DNA from: UBA2883 sp050873965 | GTDB lineage: Bacteria; Cyanobacteriota; Vampirovibrionia; Gastranaerophilales; Gastranaerophilaceae | Reading direction: 5' to 3' | Length of the DNA: 64,000 bases | Assembly (NCBI GenBank): GCA_050873965.1 | Contig: JBNMJS010000002.1 | Location: 1-64,000, forward strand | In this document: piece by piece, positions 43,052 to 51,429 of the stretch | Numbering within the stretch: position 1 is the stretch's first letter | Layout of the letters: each line of letters begins with the position of its first letter | The notes under the pieces: model-generated | What the model was told of the DNA's origin: nothing | The model's database searches: none | The model's input: the letters and a program-made list of their open reading frames with translations, nothing else | Program-made: the position numbers and the translations under genes

Positions 43052-45730
43052 TTATTGTTCTTTTAAATATTCGTTTAATATTTCTTTTTGTTCGTCTTTA
43101 ATTTTTTGTATAAATTCTTTATCTTTTTGTACAATTTTCTGTGCAACAAAGGCTGCTTCCGATGCATTGGTTGTATGTACAACAAGTCCATTATATTTTG
43201 GTGCAATCTTTATTGCTGTATGTCTTTTGCTTGTTGTTGCTCCACCTATCATTAGGGCTGGTAGTTTAAATCCCTCTATTTCCATATCTTTTGCAATTTG
43301 TTGCATTTCATCTAGCGAAGAATTTATTAGTCCTGAAAGAGCAATAATATCTGCATTTTCTTTCTTTGCAGTTTCTAATATTTTTGCAGAATCAACCATT
43401 ATTCCTAAATCAATAACTTTGAAATTATGACAAGTTAAAACCAAAGATAATATATTTTTCCCAATATCATGAACATCTCCCTTTACTGTTGCAAGCACAA
43501 TTTTACCTATATATTTGTTTTGTGTCTTTAATTTTGTTTGAAGAATATCTATTGCTTTTTTCATTATGCGTGAACTTTTTACAACTTGAGGTAAAAACAT
43601 TTTCCCTTCAGAAAAATAGTCATTAAGTATATTCATTTCTTCTAACAATATTTTTTCAATAATATCAATAGGTTTGTATTTTGTTAAGGCTTCATTCAAA
43701 TCAACTTCTATAAATTCGTCAGTTCCTTTTAATAGTGCATATTGCAATCTTTTATTAACAGGCAAAGTTCTCCATTCGTTGATTATAGGAGTTTCTTTTT
43801 TATTAGTCAAAATATTTTTGTTTGAATTAATATATTCTATCAATTTATTTTGAGAATCTTCGGATTTGTTAAAAATAACATTTTCAATGAGTGATTTAAT
43901 TTCTTTTTCAATATTTTCATATTTTGGTAATTGCTTTGGATTTAGTATTCCCATTGATAAACCATTTTTAATAGTGTGATGTAAAAAGATGCTATGAATT
44001 ACATCTTGAATATTCTCATTGCAGTTAAAAGCAAATGAAACATTGCTTATTCTACCCATAAATAATACTTCTGGATATTTCTGTTTTAGTATTTTTAATG
44101 CTTCTAAAAAAGAAATAGCATTTGAATTGTGTTCTTTAATACCAGTTGCAATAGGAAGAATATTTAAATCGAAAATTATATCATTTTGGTTATAATTACA
44201 TTTTTCTGTAAGTATTTTATAGGCTCTATCAATAATTTCTATTCTTCTATTTATATCAGTTGCTAAACCTTGTTCATCATTAGCCATTACAACAATAGAA
44301 GAACCAAATTTTTGAAGTTCAATGGCTTTATCAATAAAATCTTTTTCACCATATTCAAGGCTTATTGAATTAACAATTACTTTTGATTGAATACATTTTA
44401 ACCCTGTTTTTATTACATCAAAATCTGTAGATGTAAGCATTATTGGAACTTGTATTATATTCGGTTCTGTTGCTATTCTATTAAGAAATCTTTTCATTAT
44501 TTCTTTTGTATTATATTGTTCAGAATTTAAGCAAATTTCTATGATTTTTGCACCATTTTTGATTTGTTCTTGTGCAATATTTATTGCTTTATCAAAATTG
44601 TTATTTAAAATAGCATTTCTAAAATCTTTTGAATTAGATATATTTGTATTTTCTCCAATTTGTACAAATTCAGAATTGATTGTTAAAGGATTTAATCCAC
44701 AGAAATGGTGTTCTTGTAATTTTTTATTGGTGGTTATTTCTCGTGGTTTGTAGTCTTTTAATAATTCAACAATTTTTTTTATATGATTAGGAGTTGTCCC
44801 ACAACAGCCACCATAAATGTTTATAATATTATCTTTTGCTAATTCTTTATATTCATTTGCCATTTGAATTGGTGATGTTTCATATTCCCCAAATTCATTT
44901 TGTAATCCTGCATTTGCATATATAGAAATCGCACAAGGTGCTATTTTTGCCAATTGTTTGATATGTGGTTTCATTTCTTCAATACCAAGTGAGCAGTTTA
45001 AACCAACACAAATGGGTTTTGCAAATTCAATGCTATAATAAAATGCCTCTAACGTTTGTCCTGAAAGTGTTCTTCCTGATTTATCTGTCAATGTCACAGA
45101 AATCATAGTCGGAATATTTGTATTTAATCTGTTTTGCACTTCCTGAATGGCATATATGGCGGCTTTTGCATTTAAAGTATCAAATATCGTTTCAACCAAT
45201 AAAATATCAATATTGGAACGTACAAGTACCTCTATTTGCTCTGAATACGATTTTACTAATTCATCAAATGTTATATCTCTTTTTTCAGGATTCATAATAT
45301 CTGATGAAATAGTTAAAGATTTTGTTGTCGGTCCAACTGAACCTGCTATAAATCTAGGTTTATTCGGTGTCTTTTTCGTGTATTCGTCTGCAACTTTTCT
45401 AGCAATTTTAACAGATGCTTCGTTAAGTTCTTTTATATAGTTTTCTAAATGGTAATTGCTTTGTACTATTGAGTTAGCATTAAACGTATTACATTCAATA
45501 ATATCAGCACCAGCATCTAAATAGGCTCTATGAATATCTTCTATTATTTGAGGTTGTGTGAGTGAAAGTACTTCGAAATTGCCTTTTAAGTTGGCAGTAG
45601 AATTTTTAAATAATGTTCCTCTATAATCGTTTTCAGACAAATTATTCTTTTGGAGCAGAGTTCCCATTGCTCCATCTAGAAAAAGAATTTTTTCTTTTAA
45701 ACATTTCTTGAATAAACTCTCATTAGACAT
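43052..45730 (-). CDS. metH: cobalamin-dependent methionine synthase lacking the activation domain
   Basis: It transfers methyl from methyltetrahydrofolate through cobalamin to homocysteine. The homocysteine domain (about 1-300) has LDGAMGTLLQK and the zinc site ending YGGCCGTTP. The pterin domain (about 345-610) has QIGENTN. The cap and B12 domains (about 640-885) have VKGDVHDIGKN (D-x-H-x-x-G) and LIMIGGATTS-like residues. The protein ends at 892, right after the B12 domain, whereas E. coli MetH has about 1227 and a SAM-dependent reactivation domain. Reactivation must come from another protein. It is the third gene after ftsH and a RipA-like gene, and there is no room for a cobalamin riboswitch upstream. 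Confidence 0.95.
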   Translation of the reverse strand: MSNESLFKKCLKEKILFLDGAMGTLLQKNNLSENDYRGTLFKNSTANLKGNFEVLSLTQPQIIEDIHRAYLDAGADIIECNTFNANSIVQSNYHLENYIKELNEASVKIARKVADEYTKKTPNKPRFIAGSVGPTTKSLTISSDIMNPEKRDITFDELVKSYSEQIEVLVRSNIDILLVETIFDTLNAKAAIYAIQEVQNRLNTNIPTMISVTLTDKSGRTLSGQTLEAFYYSIEFAKPICVGLNCSLGIEEMKPHIKQLAKIAPCAISIYANAGLQNEFGEYETSPIQMANEYKELAKDNIINIYGGCCGTTPNHIKKIVELLKDYKPREITTNKKLQEHHFCGLNPLTINSEFVQIGENTNISNSKDFRNAILNNNFDKAINIAQEQIKNGAKIIEICLNSEQYNTKEIMKRFLNRIATEPNIIQVPIMLTSTDFDVIKTGLKCIQSKVIVNSISLEYGEKDFIDKAIELQKFGSSIVVMANDEQGLATDINRRIEIIDRAYKILTEKCNYNQNDIIFDLNILPIATGIKEHNSNAISFLEALKILKQKYPEVLFMGRISNVSFAFNCNENIQDVIHSIFLHHTIKNGLSMGILNPKQLPKYENIEKEIKSLIENVIFNKSEDSQNKLIEYINSNKNILTNKKETPIINEWRTLPVNKRLQYALLKGTDEFIEVDLNEALTKYKPIDIIEKILLEEMNILNDYFSEGKMFLPQVVKSSRIMKKAIDILQTKLKTQNKYIGKIVLATVKGDVHDIGKNILSLVLTCHNFKVIDLGIMVDSAKILETAKKENADIIALSGLINSSLDEMQQIAKDMEIEGFKLPALMIGGATTSKRHTAIKIAPKYNGLVVHTTNASEAAFVAQKIVQKDKEFIQKIKDEQKEILNEYLKEQ

Positions 45731-45772
45731 ACTAATACCTTAATATTACATATTAAAAATAAAGTTAATTGG

Positions 45773-46237
45773 CTAAATGAATTGTTTAATGATTATAGGA
45801 ATAATGTTTTCTAGTAAAGATACAAAGAACATTAAAAAGATTAATACTGCAAATGCTTTTTGCATATCAGAGAACAAGAACATTTTTTTGTTTGTTCTAA
45901 ATTCTTCAATACCTTTATATTCATCTGCGTATGGTTGAACTGGAAGTTGTTTTTCTATTTGTTCAAGAACTTTTGCAAATTTGATTTTGATAAGCATATT
46001 GTATGAATCCATGTTCATCCACCATAGAATAGTTGTACCAATACCAACGATAGATAATAATGCACTCAATGGCAACATATATGCGAACATTACACCTTTA
46101 AATATATTCACTAAAACTAGTAAAATAATTGCTAAACATAGATAAAATCTGTTTATTGCAAAACTTCTAGTAATAAAAGATTCCTTTTGTTCTGAATATA
46201 GTTTATATTGTTGAAAAATTAAGTTTTTTTCTTCCAT
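45773..46237 (-). CDS. RipA-like small membrane protein
   Basis: A 154-residue protein with three or four hydrophobic segments: about 28-46 (FYLCLAIILLVLVNIF), 50-72 and 128-150 (AVLIFLMFFVSLLENIIPIII). The central WWMNMDSYNMLIKIKFAKVLEQIE matches what I recall of the RipA-family octameric membrane proteins (small cytoplasmic-membrane proteins of poorly known function). The GAGG ribosome-binding site is clear. It lies 17 bases after ftsH, so a role with membrane proteolysis is possible. Confidence 0.7.
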   Translation of the reverse strand: MEEKNLIFQQYKLYSEQKESFITRSFAINRFYLCLAIILLVLVNIFKGVMFAYMLPLSALLSIVGIGTTILWWMNMDSYNMLIKIKFAKVLEQIEKQLPVQPYADEYKGIEEFRTNKKMFLFSDMQKAFAVLIFLMFFVSLLENIIPIIIKQFI

Positions 46238-46254
46238 TTGTATAAAACCTCTTT

Positions 46255-48135
46255 CTATTGAGCTTCTCTGTTTCTTTCAACTGTTTGCATAAGTTCTTCG
46301 AAATCCTTTTCATCAAGAGTTTCTTTGTCTAGTAATGCTTTAGAAATGTATTCTAACATATCTCTATTTTTACTTAAGATGTCTTTTGCAATTTCGTATC
46401 TTTCATCAACGATTTTCTTAACTTCTCTATCTATATCAGCAGCGATTTCTTCTGAAAAATCTCTATTGTGTCCGAAATCTCTACCCATAAAGATATGTTC
46501 TTCTGATTTTCCATAAGTAAGATTACCCATTTTTTCGCTCATACCATAAGCAGTAACCATTTTTCTTGCTAAGTTAGAAACTTTTTCAAGGTCATTTGAT
46601 GCACCTGTCGTAACAGAATCTGGACCATAAATAAGTTCTTCTGCTACACGTCCACCCAATGTCATTGTGATTCTATCTAATAATTGAGATTTTTTCATTG
46701 TTAAGTAATCTTTTTCAGGTAATGTCATTGTGATACCTAGTGCCATACCTCTTGGAATAATAGAAACTTTATGTAATGGATCACAACCTTTTAGCATTGT
46801 TGCTAACAATGCGTGACCAACTTCGTGGTAGGCCGTATTTTCTTTTTCTTCATCAGAAATGATTCTGCTTTTCTTTTCAGGACCAGCCATTACTTTATCA
46901 ATTGCTTCTTCAAGATCAGGCATTTCAACTTTAGTTTTGTTATGTCTTGCTGCAAGTAATGCTGCTTCATTCAACAAGTTTTGTAAGTCAGCACCTGTGA
47001 AACCAGGAGTTCTTTTTGCTAATACTTTTAAATCAACTTCTTCTGCTAAAGGTTTATTTTTAGCGTGAACTTTTAAAATTTGTTCTCTACCTAATACGTC
47101 AGGTTTGTTAATAACGATTTGTCTATCAAATCTTCCTGGTCTTAATAGAGCGTTATCTAAGATGTCAGGTCTGTTTGTTGCTGCAATTACAATAATGTTT
47201 GTATTTTTGTCAAAACCGTCCATTTCAACAAGTAATTGGTTAAGTGTTTGTTCTCTTTCATCGTGTCCACCACCAAGACCGGCACCTCTTTGACGACCAA
47301 CTGCATCAATTTCATCAATAAATATAATACAAGGTTGATGTTTTTTTGCTTGGTCAAACAAATCTCTAACTCTGCTAGCACCAACACCAACAAACATTTC
47401 TACGAAATCTGAACCACTTATTGAGAAGAAAGGTACACCTGCTTCTCCAGCAACTGCTTTTGCCATAAGTGTTTTACCAGTACCAGGAGCACCAACTAGA
47501 AGTACACCTTTTGGTATTTTTGCTCCAAGTTTAATATATTTCTCACTATGTTTTAAGAAATCAACAATTTCTTCTAATTCTTTCTTTTCTTCATCAATGC
47601 CGGCAACATCATCGAATTTTGTTTTAACTTTGCTATCTAATAGCATTTTTGCTTTACTTTTACCGAAAGACATTGCTTGAGCACCACCTGATTGAATGCT
47701 TTTTGCCATAACAACCAAGAAAACAATGAATAATAATGGTAATATTAATGAACCAATCAAGCCAAGCATCTGAGTTGATTCGCTAGGCTTTTTAACACTA
47801 ATGTCAACATTTGCTTTTTCTAATTTATTCATTAAATCAGCAGAATTTGGTACTAATACGTGATATTGAATTGTTGGGGCTGCAGGTTGTGTACCCATCA
47901 ATGTTTCATATTTTGAAACTGGTTTCTTTGCTTCAGGTTGTTTGATTGGTGTTGCAACAACAGAATTTCCATCTATTTGAACACTTTTGATTTCATTTGC
48001 TTGTAGTTTTTGAACAAATGTTGTATATGACAACTCTGATGTTTGGGTTGTAGAACCTGTAAATAACATCGAAACAAATGCTAAAACCATAATACCAAGT
48101 ACAACGTACATACCTACTGATTGACTTTTATTCAT
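46255..48135 (-). CDS. ftsH: ATP-dependent zinc metalloprotease FtsH
   Basis: A membrane-anchored AAA+ protease of 626 residues. Two N-terminal transmembrane helices (about 7-25 and 127-147) flank a periplasmic domain. The AAA domain has Walker A GAPGTGKTLMAKA, Walker B CIIFIDEIDAVGRQRG and the arginine finger region RPGRFDRQI. The protease domain has HEVGH and the downstream third-ligand region GASNDLEK. It degrades misfolded and regulatory membrane and soluble proteins. GAGG precedes ATG 48135. It leads a unit with the RipA-like protein and metH. Confidence 0.97.
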   Translation of the reverse strand: MNKSQSVGMYVVLGIMVLAFVSMLFTGSTTQTSELSYTTFVQKLQANEIKSVQIDGNSVVATPIKQPEAKKPVSKYETLMGTQPAAPTIQYHVLVPNSADLMNKLEKANVDISVKKPSESTQMLGLIGSLILPLLFIVFLVVMAKSIQSGGAQAMSFGKSKAKMLLDSKVKTKFDDVAGIDEEKKELEEIVDFLKHSEKYIKLGAKIPKGVLLVGAPGTGKTLMAKAVAGEAGVPFFSISGSDFVEMFVGVGASRVRDLFDQAKKHQPCIIFIDEIDAVGRQRGAGLGGGHDEREQTLNQLLVEMDGFDKNTNIIVIAATNRPDILDNALLRPGRFDRQIVINKPDVLGREQILKVHAKNKPLAEEVDLKVLAKRTPGFTGADLQNLLNEAALLAARHNKTKVEMPDLEEAIDKVMAGPEKKSRIISDEEKENTAYHEVGHALLATMLKGCDPLHKVSIIPRGMALGITMTLPEKDYLTMKKSQLLDRITMTLGGRVAEELIYGPDSVTTGASNDLEKVSNLARKMVTAYGMSEKMGNLTYGKSEEHIFMGRDFGHNRDFSEEIAADIDREVKKIVDERYEIAKDILSKNRDMLEYISKALLDKETLDEKDFEELMQTVERNREAQ

Positions 48136-48179
48136 AAATTACCTCTATTTATCTATAAACTAATTTAAATATATTTTAT

Positions 48180-48185
48180 ATTATA
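48180..48185 (-). promoter_or_regulatory. -10 element of the ftsH promoter
   Basis: A TATAAT lies on the minus strand 45 bases before ATG 48135 and is preceded by TG. No good -35 is visible at the right distance. The 48136-48265 stretch otherwise holds nothing recognisable. Confidence 0.5.
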
Positions 48186-48265
48186 CAGTATAACAGAAAA
48201 TATGCATGTATATAAAGATATAAAGAAAGTTTACGAATTGGTAACAATGTTAGAGTATATAAAAA

Positions 48266-48336
48266 CTCTCGGAGATGGATTCGAACCACCGTTAAAAGAG
48301 CCAGAATCTTTCGTCCTACCACTAGACGATCCGAGA
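48266..48336 (-). tRNA. tRNA-Gln (anticodon CUG)
   Basis: The minus strand folds into a cloverleaf of 71 bases: acceptor TCTCGGA/TCCGAGA, D arm GTCT...GGAC, anticodon stem AAAGA/TCTTT with loop TTCTGGC, variable loop TAAC, and T arm GGTGG-TTCGAAT-CCATC. The anticodon is CTG, reading CAG. The U1-A72 pair is typical of glutamine tRNAs. CCA is not encoded. No obvious terminator follows. Confidence 0.93.
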
Positions 48337-48465
48337 ATATTTGAGTTTTATAATTATATTTACACTTTAACGTAAATTGTCAATTATAGTATTTATATAG
48401 ATAATAATTAGGATATTTTGTGATATATTTATATAGTTTATAAAGAAAAATAAAGAGAGGCTATT

Positions 48466-49443
48466 ATGAAATTAGGTATTTTGGGTTATGGAAACCTTGG
48501 CAGAGGCGTAGAATTAGCCGTTAAACAAAATGATGATGTTGAATTAGTTGCAGTATTTACTCGACGTAATCCTGAAACTTTGAAAATAAATTCAGATGCA
48601 GAAGTTGTTCATGTATCAGAGTTAGAAAATTATAAATCTAAAATAGATGTTTTAATTTTGTGTGGTGGTAGTGCAACAGATTTGCCAGAACAAACACCAG
48701 AATGTGCAAAGATGTTCAATGTAATTGATAGTTTTGATACTCACGCAAAGATTCCAGAACATTTCGCTAATGTTGATAAATCAGCAAAAGAATCTGGAAA
48801 ACTTGGTATTATTTCAGTAGGTTGGGATCCTGGAATGTTCTCTTTAAATAGATTGTATGCAAATTGTATTTTGCCAAATGGTTCTGATTATACGTTTTGG
48901 GGTAGAGGCGTAAGTCAAGGTCACTCTGATGCAATAAGAAGAATTGAAGGTGTTAAAGATGCAAAACAATATACAGTACCTGTACAAAAAGCATTAGATG
49001 CTGTTAAAAATTGCGAAAATCCAACACTTACAACTAGTGAAAAACATACAAGAGAATGTTATGTAGTTCTTGAAGATGGTGCAGATGCTGAACGAGTTGA
49101 AAAAGAAATTAAAACAATGCCAAATTATTTTGCAGATTATGAAACAACTGTTCATTTTATTTCAGAAGATGAATTGAAGAAAAATCATTCAAGAATAAAT
49201 CATGGTGGTTTTGTATTTAGAACTGGCAAAACTGGTGTAAATGGTGAAAATAATCATGTTATAGAATATAATTTGAAACTTGATTCAAATCCTGAATTTA
49301 CATCATCTGTACTTGTGGCTTATGCAAGGGCTGCTTACAGAATGAATAAAGAAGGACAAACAGGTTGCAGAACAGTATTTGATGTTCCACCAGCATATTT
49401 GAGTCCAAAATCAGCAGAAGAATTAAGAAAAACAATGTTATAA
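48466..49443 (+). CDS. ddh: meso-diaminopimelate dehydrogenase
   Basis: It makes meso-diaminopimelate from tetrahydrodipicolinate in one NADPH-dependent amination, supplying lysine and the peptidoglycan cross-linker. The 325 residues show the Rossmann motif LGILGYGNLGRGVE, VFTRRNPE, the substrate region SVGWDPGMFSLNR, FWGRGVSQGHSDAIRRI and INHGGFVFRTGKT. AGAGAGG precedes ATG 48466. It is a single-gene unit ending in a strong terminator. Confidence 0.96.
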   Translation: MKLGILGYGNLGRGVELAVKQNDDVELVAVFTRRNPETLKINSDAEVVHVSELENYKSKIDVLILCGGSATDLPEQTPECAKMFNVIDSFDTHAKIPEHFANVDKSAKESGKLGIISVGWDPGMFSLNRLYANCILPNGSDYTFWGRGVSQGHSDAIRRIEGVKDAKQYTVPVQKALDAVKNCENPTLTTSEKHTRECYVVLEDGADAERVEKEIKTMPNYFADYETTVHFISEDELKKNHSRINHGGFVFRTGKTGVNGENNHVIEYNLKLDSNPEFTSSVLVAYARAAYRMNKEGQTGCRTVFDVPPAYLSPKSAEELRKTML

Positions 49444-49464
49444 TATATCGTTTGATATATATTT

Positions 49465-49502
49465 AAAAAGAGGTCTAACAAATAAGTTAGACCTCTTTTT
49501 TT
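49465..49502 (+). terminator. rho-independent terminator after ddh
   Basis: A perfect 15-bp stem, 49465-49479 with 49486-49500, with a 6-nt loop and a terminal T run, lies 21 bases past the ddh stop. It is A/T-flanked on both sides and could serve the convergent gene as well. Confidence 0.95.
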
Positions 49503-49524
49503 ATATCTGTTATGTATGCCTAAC

Positions 49525-49938
49525 CTACAAAAGATGCATTTTATTTTTCCATTCTGACAATACGGGGTAATCCCAATTTAATTTGAATACCTCAAAATTT
49601 TTGATTTGTTCTTTATATTTGTCTGCTGTTTTTGCAATACGTTTTATAAAATGCATTTTTGACTCAACAATTGGAAACTGTTTATATTCTGTTTTTAAAT
49701 TTTTAATTCTGTAAGGACAAAAAAATGAAGCGTTGAGAGTTCGTCCATTTTTAGAATCTAACAAGATGTGAACAGAATTATTTTCTTGATTTTTAGTAAT
49801 GCTAGATAATGTTTCTATTTGTTTTGCATTAAGACTCTTTAGTAAAAGTCCTTGTACCTTTGGATTTGTCACATGCAACCCTTTAAATGATTGTGATGAG
49901 TTTGAATTGCTTGTATAACTTACTTTTTGGATATTCAT
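49525..49938 (-). CDS. hypothetical protein, 137 aa, N-terminal SFKG tag
   Basis: No family is recognised. I start it at ATG 49938, giving MNIQKVSYTSNSNSSQSFKG, rather than the ATG at 49974; neither has a ribosome-binding site. After the Ser/Asn-rich tag, it reads as a small alpha/beta domain: helical VQGLLLKSLNAKQIETLSSI, a strand NSVHILLDSKNGR, then NASFFCPYRI and a helical tail. There are no membrane segments. It is alone on the minus strand between ddh and tRNA-Asn. Confidence 0.65.
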   Translation of the reverse strand: MNIQKVSYTSNSNSSQSFKGLHVTNPKVQGLLLKSLNAKQIETLSSITKNQENNSVHILLDSKNGRTLNASFFCPYRIKNLKTEYKQFPIVESKMHFIKRIAKTADKYKEQIKNFEVFKLNWDYPVLSEWKNKMHLL

Positions 49939-49998
49939 AGAATGAATTATATATAAAAATAACTTGTTCTTCAATTGTTTTAAGTGACATTTAATAAT

Positions 49999-50026
49999 GA
50001 AAAAAGTCGGTGCTATACCGACTTTT
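49999..50026 (-). terminator. terminator after tRNA-Asn
   Basis: AAAAGTCGGT (50002-50011) pairs perfectly with ACCGACTTTT (50017-50026) around a 5-nt loop. On the minus strand it is followed by a T6 run. It begins 23 bases past the tRNA 3' end. Confidence 0.88.
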
Positions 50027-50048
50027 CTAAAATTCGCAAAAAAAAATA

Positions 50049-50120
50049 CTCCCCAGGTTGGGCTCGAACCAACAACCTACCGGTTAACAGCCGGTTGCTC
50101 CACCATTGAGCTACTGAGGA
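50049..50120 (-). tRNA. tRNA-Asn (anticodon GUU)
   Basis: The minus strand folds into a 72-base cloverleaf: acceptor TCCTCAG/CTGGGGA, a D arm with stem GCTC, anticodon stem ACCGG/CCGGT with loop CTGTTAA, and T arm GTTGG-TTCGAGC-CCAAC. The anticodon GTT reads AAY codons. It is a substrate for the queuosine pathway encoded by queA and queH in this window. CCA is not encoded. Confidence 0.97.
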
Positions 50121-50136
50121 ATATCTCTATACTTCT

Positions 50137-50164
50137 ATGTTATCAAAAAATAATTTTTTGTAAA
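50137..50164 (-). promoter_or_regulatory. promoter of tRNA-Asn
   Basis: On the minus strand, TTTACA (50159-50164), a 16-base spacer and TAACAT (50137-50142) lie 17 bases before the mature 5' end. Confidence 0.55.
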
Positions 50165-50232
50165 GTGATTTTTTTAAAATTTTTAAACTTTTTTCTGAAT
50201 ATCCCATTTTTACTAGGTTTTATATCTTTGAT

Positions 50233-50261
50233 TTGACTTGAAAATGCTTTTAAGTTATCTT
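50233..50261 (+). promoter_or_regulatory. promoter of yidC-queA-MATE
   Basis: TTGACT (50233-50238), a 17-base spacer and TATCTT (50256-50261) predict a leader of about 75 bases before ATG 50342. The rest of the gap from tRNA-Asn is plain AT-rich DNA. Confidence 0.6.
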
Positions 50262-50341
50262 ATTTTTGAGCTCATATTATATATTTTTAGTTTTGTGAGC
50301 ATGTGATAAATAGATTTGAAAAGAAAGTTTAGGGAAGAGAT

Positions 50342-51427
50342 ATGGATTTTATCGGTTTAACTATAAAAATTTTAAAGATGTTATCAGAAATTGCTGGTAG
50401 TTATGGTTTAGGTATTATTTTATTAACAGTTATTGTTAGAATGGCAATGTGGCCATTAAGTGTTTCTCAACAACGTTCAATGAAACAAATGCAAACACTT
50501 CAACCACGAATGAAAGCCATTCAAGAACGTTACAAAAATGATCCTCAAACTATGCAACGCAAGATGATGGAATTCTATAAGGAACATAATTTTAACCCTA
50601 TGTCTGGTTGTTTTCCTTTATTAATTCAAATGCCAATTTTCATCTTGTTGTATTCATCTTTAATGAGTCCACAATTTATTCAAATGGCAGGAAGTGCTCC
50701 TTTTTTGTTCGTAAACAGTTTAGATTCAACACTTAGAACAAATGCTGGTATTTCAAAAGATGGTGTTATGGGTGTTTCTTCAACTGCAAAATTCATGACT
50801 GGCAAATCTGCTGTTGTATATTTGAAAAATGAAACTCTTAAAAATGTTAAAATTGATAAACCAAATGATGCAGTTGCAATTCAAGGTTCTTTGACTCCTG
50901 GTCAACCTCTTGATTTGAAAATGAATATTGATAGTTTAAAAGATTTGAAATTTAGTCAATTAGATAAGAATCAAAAAGCAGATGTTGAAGTTACAAACGT
51001 AATGACTAAGGAAACTGAACTTATCACATTTGAAAGACAAGGCTTCTTGTTAACAGCAACTGTTCCGACAAAGGTTGTTAAATCACAATTCCATTTTGAT
51101 GTATTAGCATTGATTTTATTATTTGGTTTAACAATGGTATTTACTCAAAAGGCAATGATGGCTATGAATAAAGGTCAAGAAATTGATCCATCGCAAGCAG
51201 CAATGCAAAAATCAATGAACATGTTCATGCCAATTATGTTGTGTGGTACATTCGTTCTTATTCCAATTCCTGCAGGTGTATTGTTATACTTGATTTCAAG
51301 CAACATTGTTCAAATTATTCAAACAATTTTAATTAACAAAAAACTTGATATAGAATTTGCTGATAAAAAAGCAAAAGTATCTGACGAAGAAGTTGCTGAT
51401 GCAAAACAAATTCAAGCAAAGGAATAG
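50342..51427 (+). CDS. yidC: membrane protein insertase YidC with large extracytoplasmic loop
   Basis: It inserts and folds membrane proteins with or without SecYEG. The 361 residues show the first core helix with the hydrophilic-groove arginine (LLTVIVRMAMWPLSVSQQRS), the cytoplasmic KMMEFYKEHNFNPMSGCFPLLIQMPIF, and the C-terminal helices AMQKSMNMFMPIMLCGTFVLIPIPAGVLLYLISSN. Between the second and third core helices is an insert of about 130 residues (about 120-255) predicted to lie outside. Cyanobacterial YidC has a comparable loop, which supports the lineage guess. There is no E. coli-type N-terminal P1 domain. AGGGAAGAG precedes ATG 50342. Confidence 0.95.
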   Translation: MDFIGLTIKILKMLSEIAGSYGLGIILLTVIVRMAMWPLSVSQQRSMKQMQTLQPRMKAIQERYKNDPQTMQRKMMEFYKEHNFNPMSGCFPLLIQMPIFILLYSSLMSPQFIQMAGSAPFLFVNSLDSTLRTNAGISKDGVMGVSSTAKFMTGKSAVVYLKNETLKNVKIDKPNDAVAIQGSLTPGQPLDLKMNIDSLKDLKFSQLDKNQKADVEVTNVMTKETELITFERQGFLLTATVPTKVVKSQFHFDVLALILLFGLTMVFTQKAMMAMNKGQEIDPSQAAMQKSMNMFMPIMLCGTFVLIPIPAGVLLYLISSNIVQIIQTILINKKLDIEFADKKAKVSDEEVADAKQIQAKE

Positions 51428-51429
51428 TC

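Noticed and set aside
45731..45772. Cobalamin riboswitch before metH
   Set aside because: Only 42 bases separate metH from the upstream gene on the same strand, which cannot hold the aptamer.
47187..47393. Short minus-strand frame in the ftsH region
   Set aside because: It is an out-of-frame shadow of the AAA domain of ftsH.
49997..50236. An 80-codon plus-strand open frame across tRNA-Asn
   Set aside because: It reads through the complement of the tRNA and shows the translated tRNA signature (VGLEPTTYRLTAGCSTIELL), a known false-protein pattern.
50120..50341. Origin of replication near yidC, as in many bacteria
   Set aside because: No dnaA, rpmH or rnpA gene and no DnaA-box cluster (TTATCCACA-like) is visible around yidC here.
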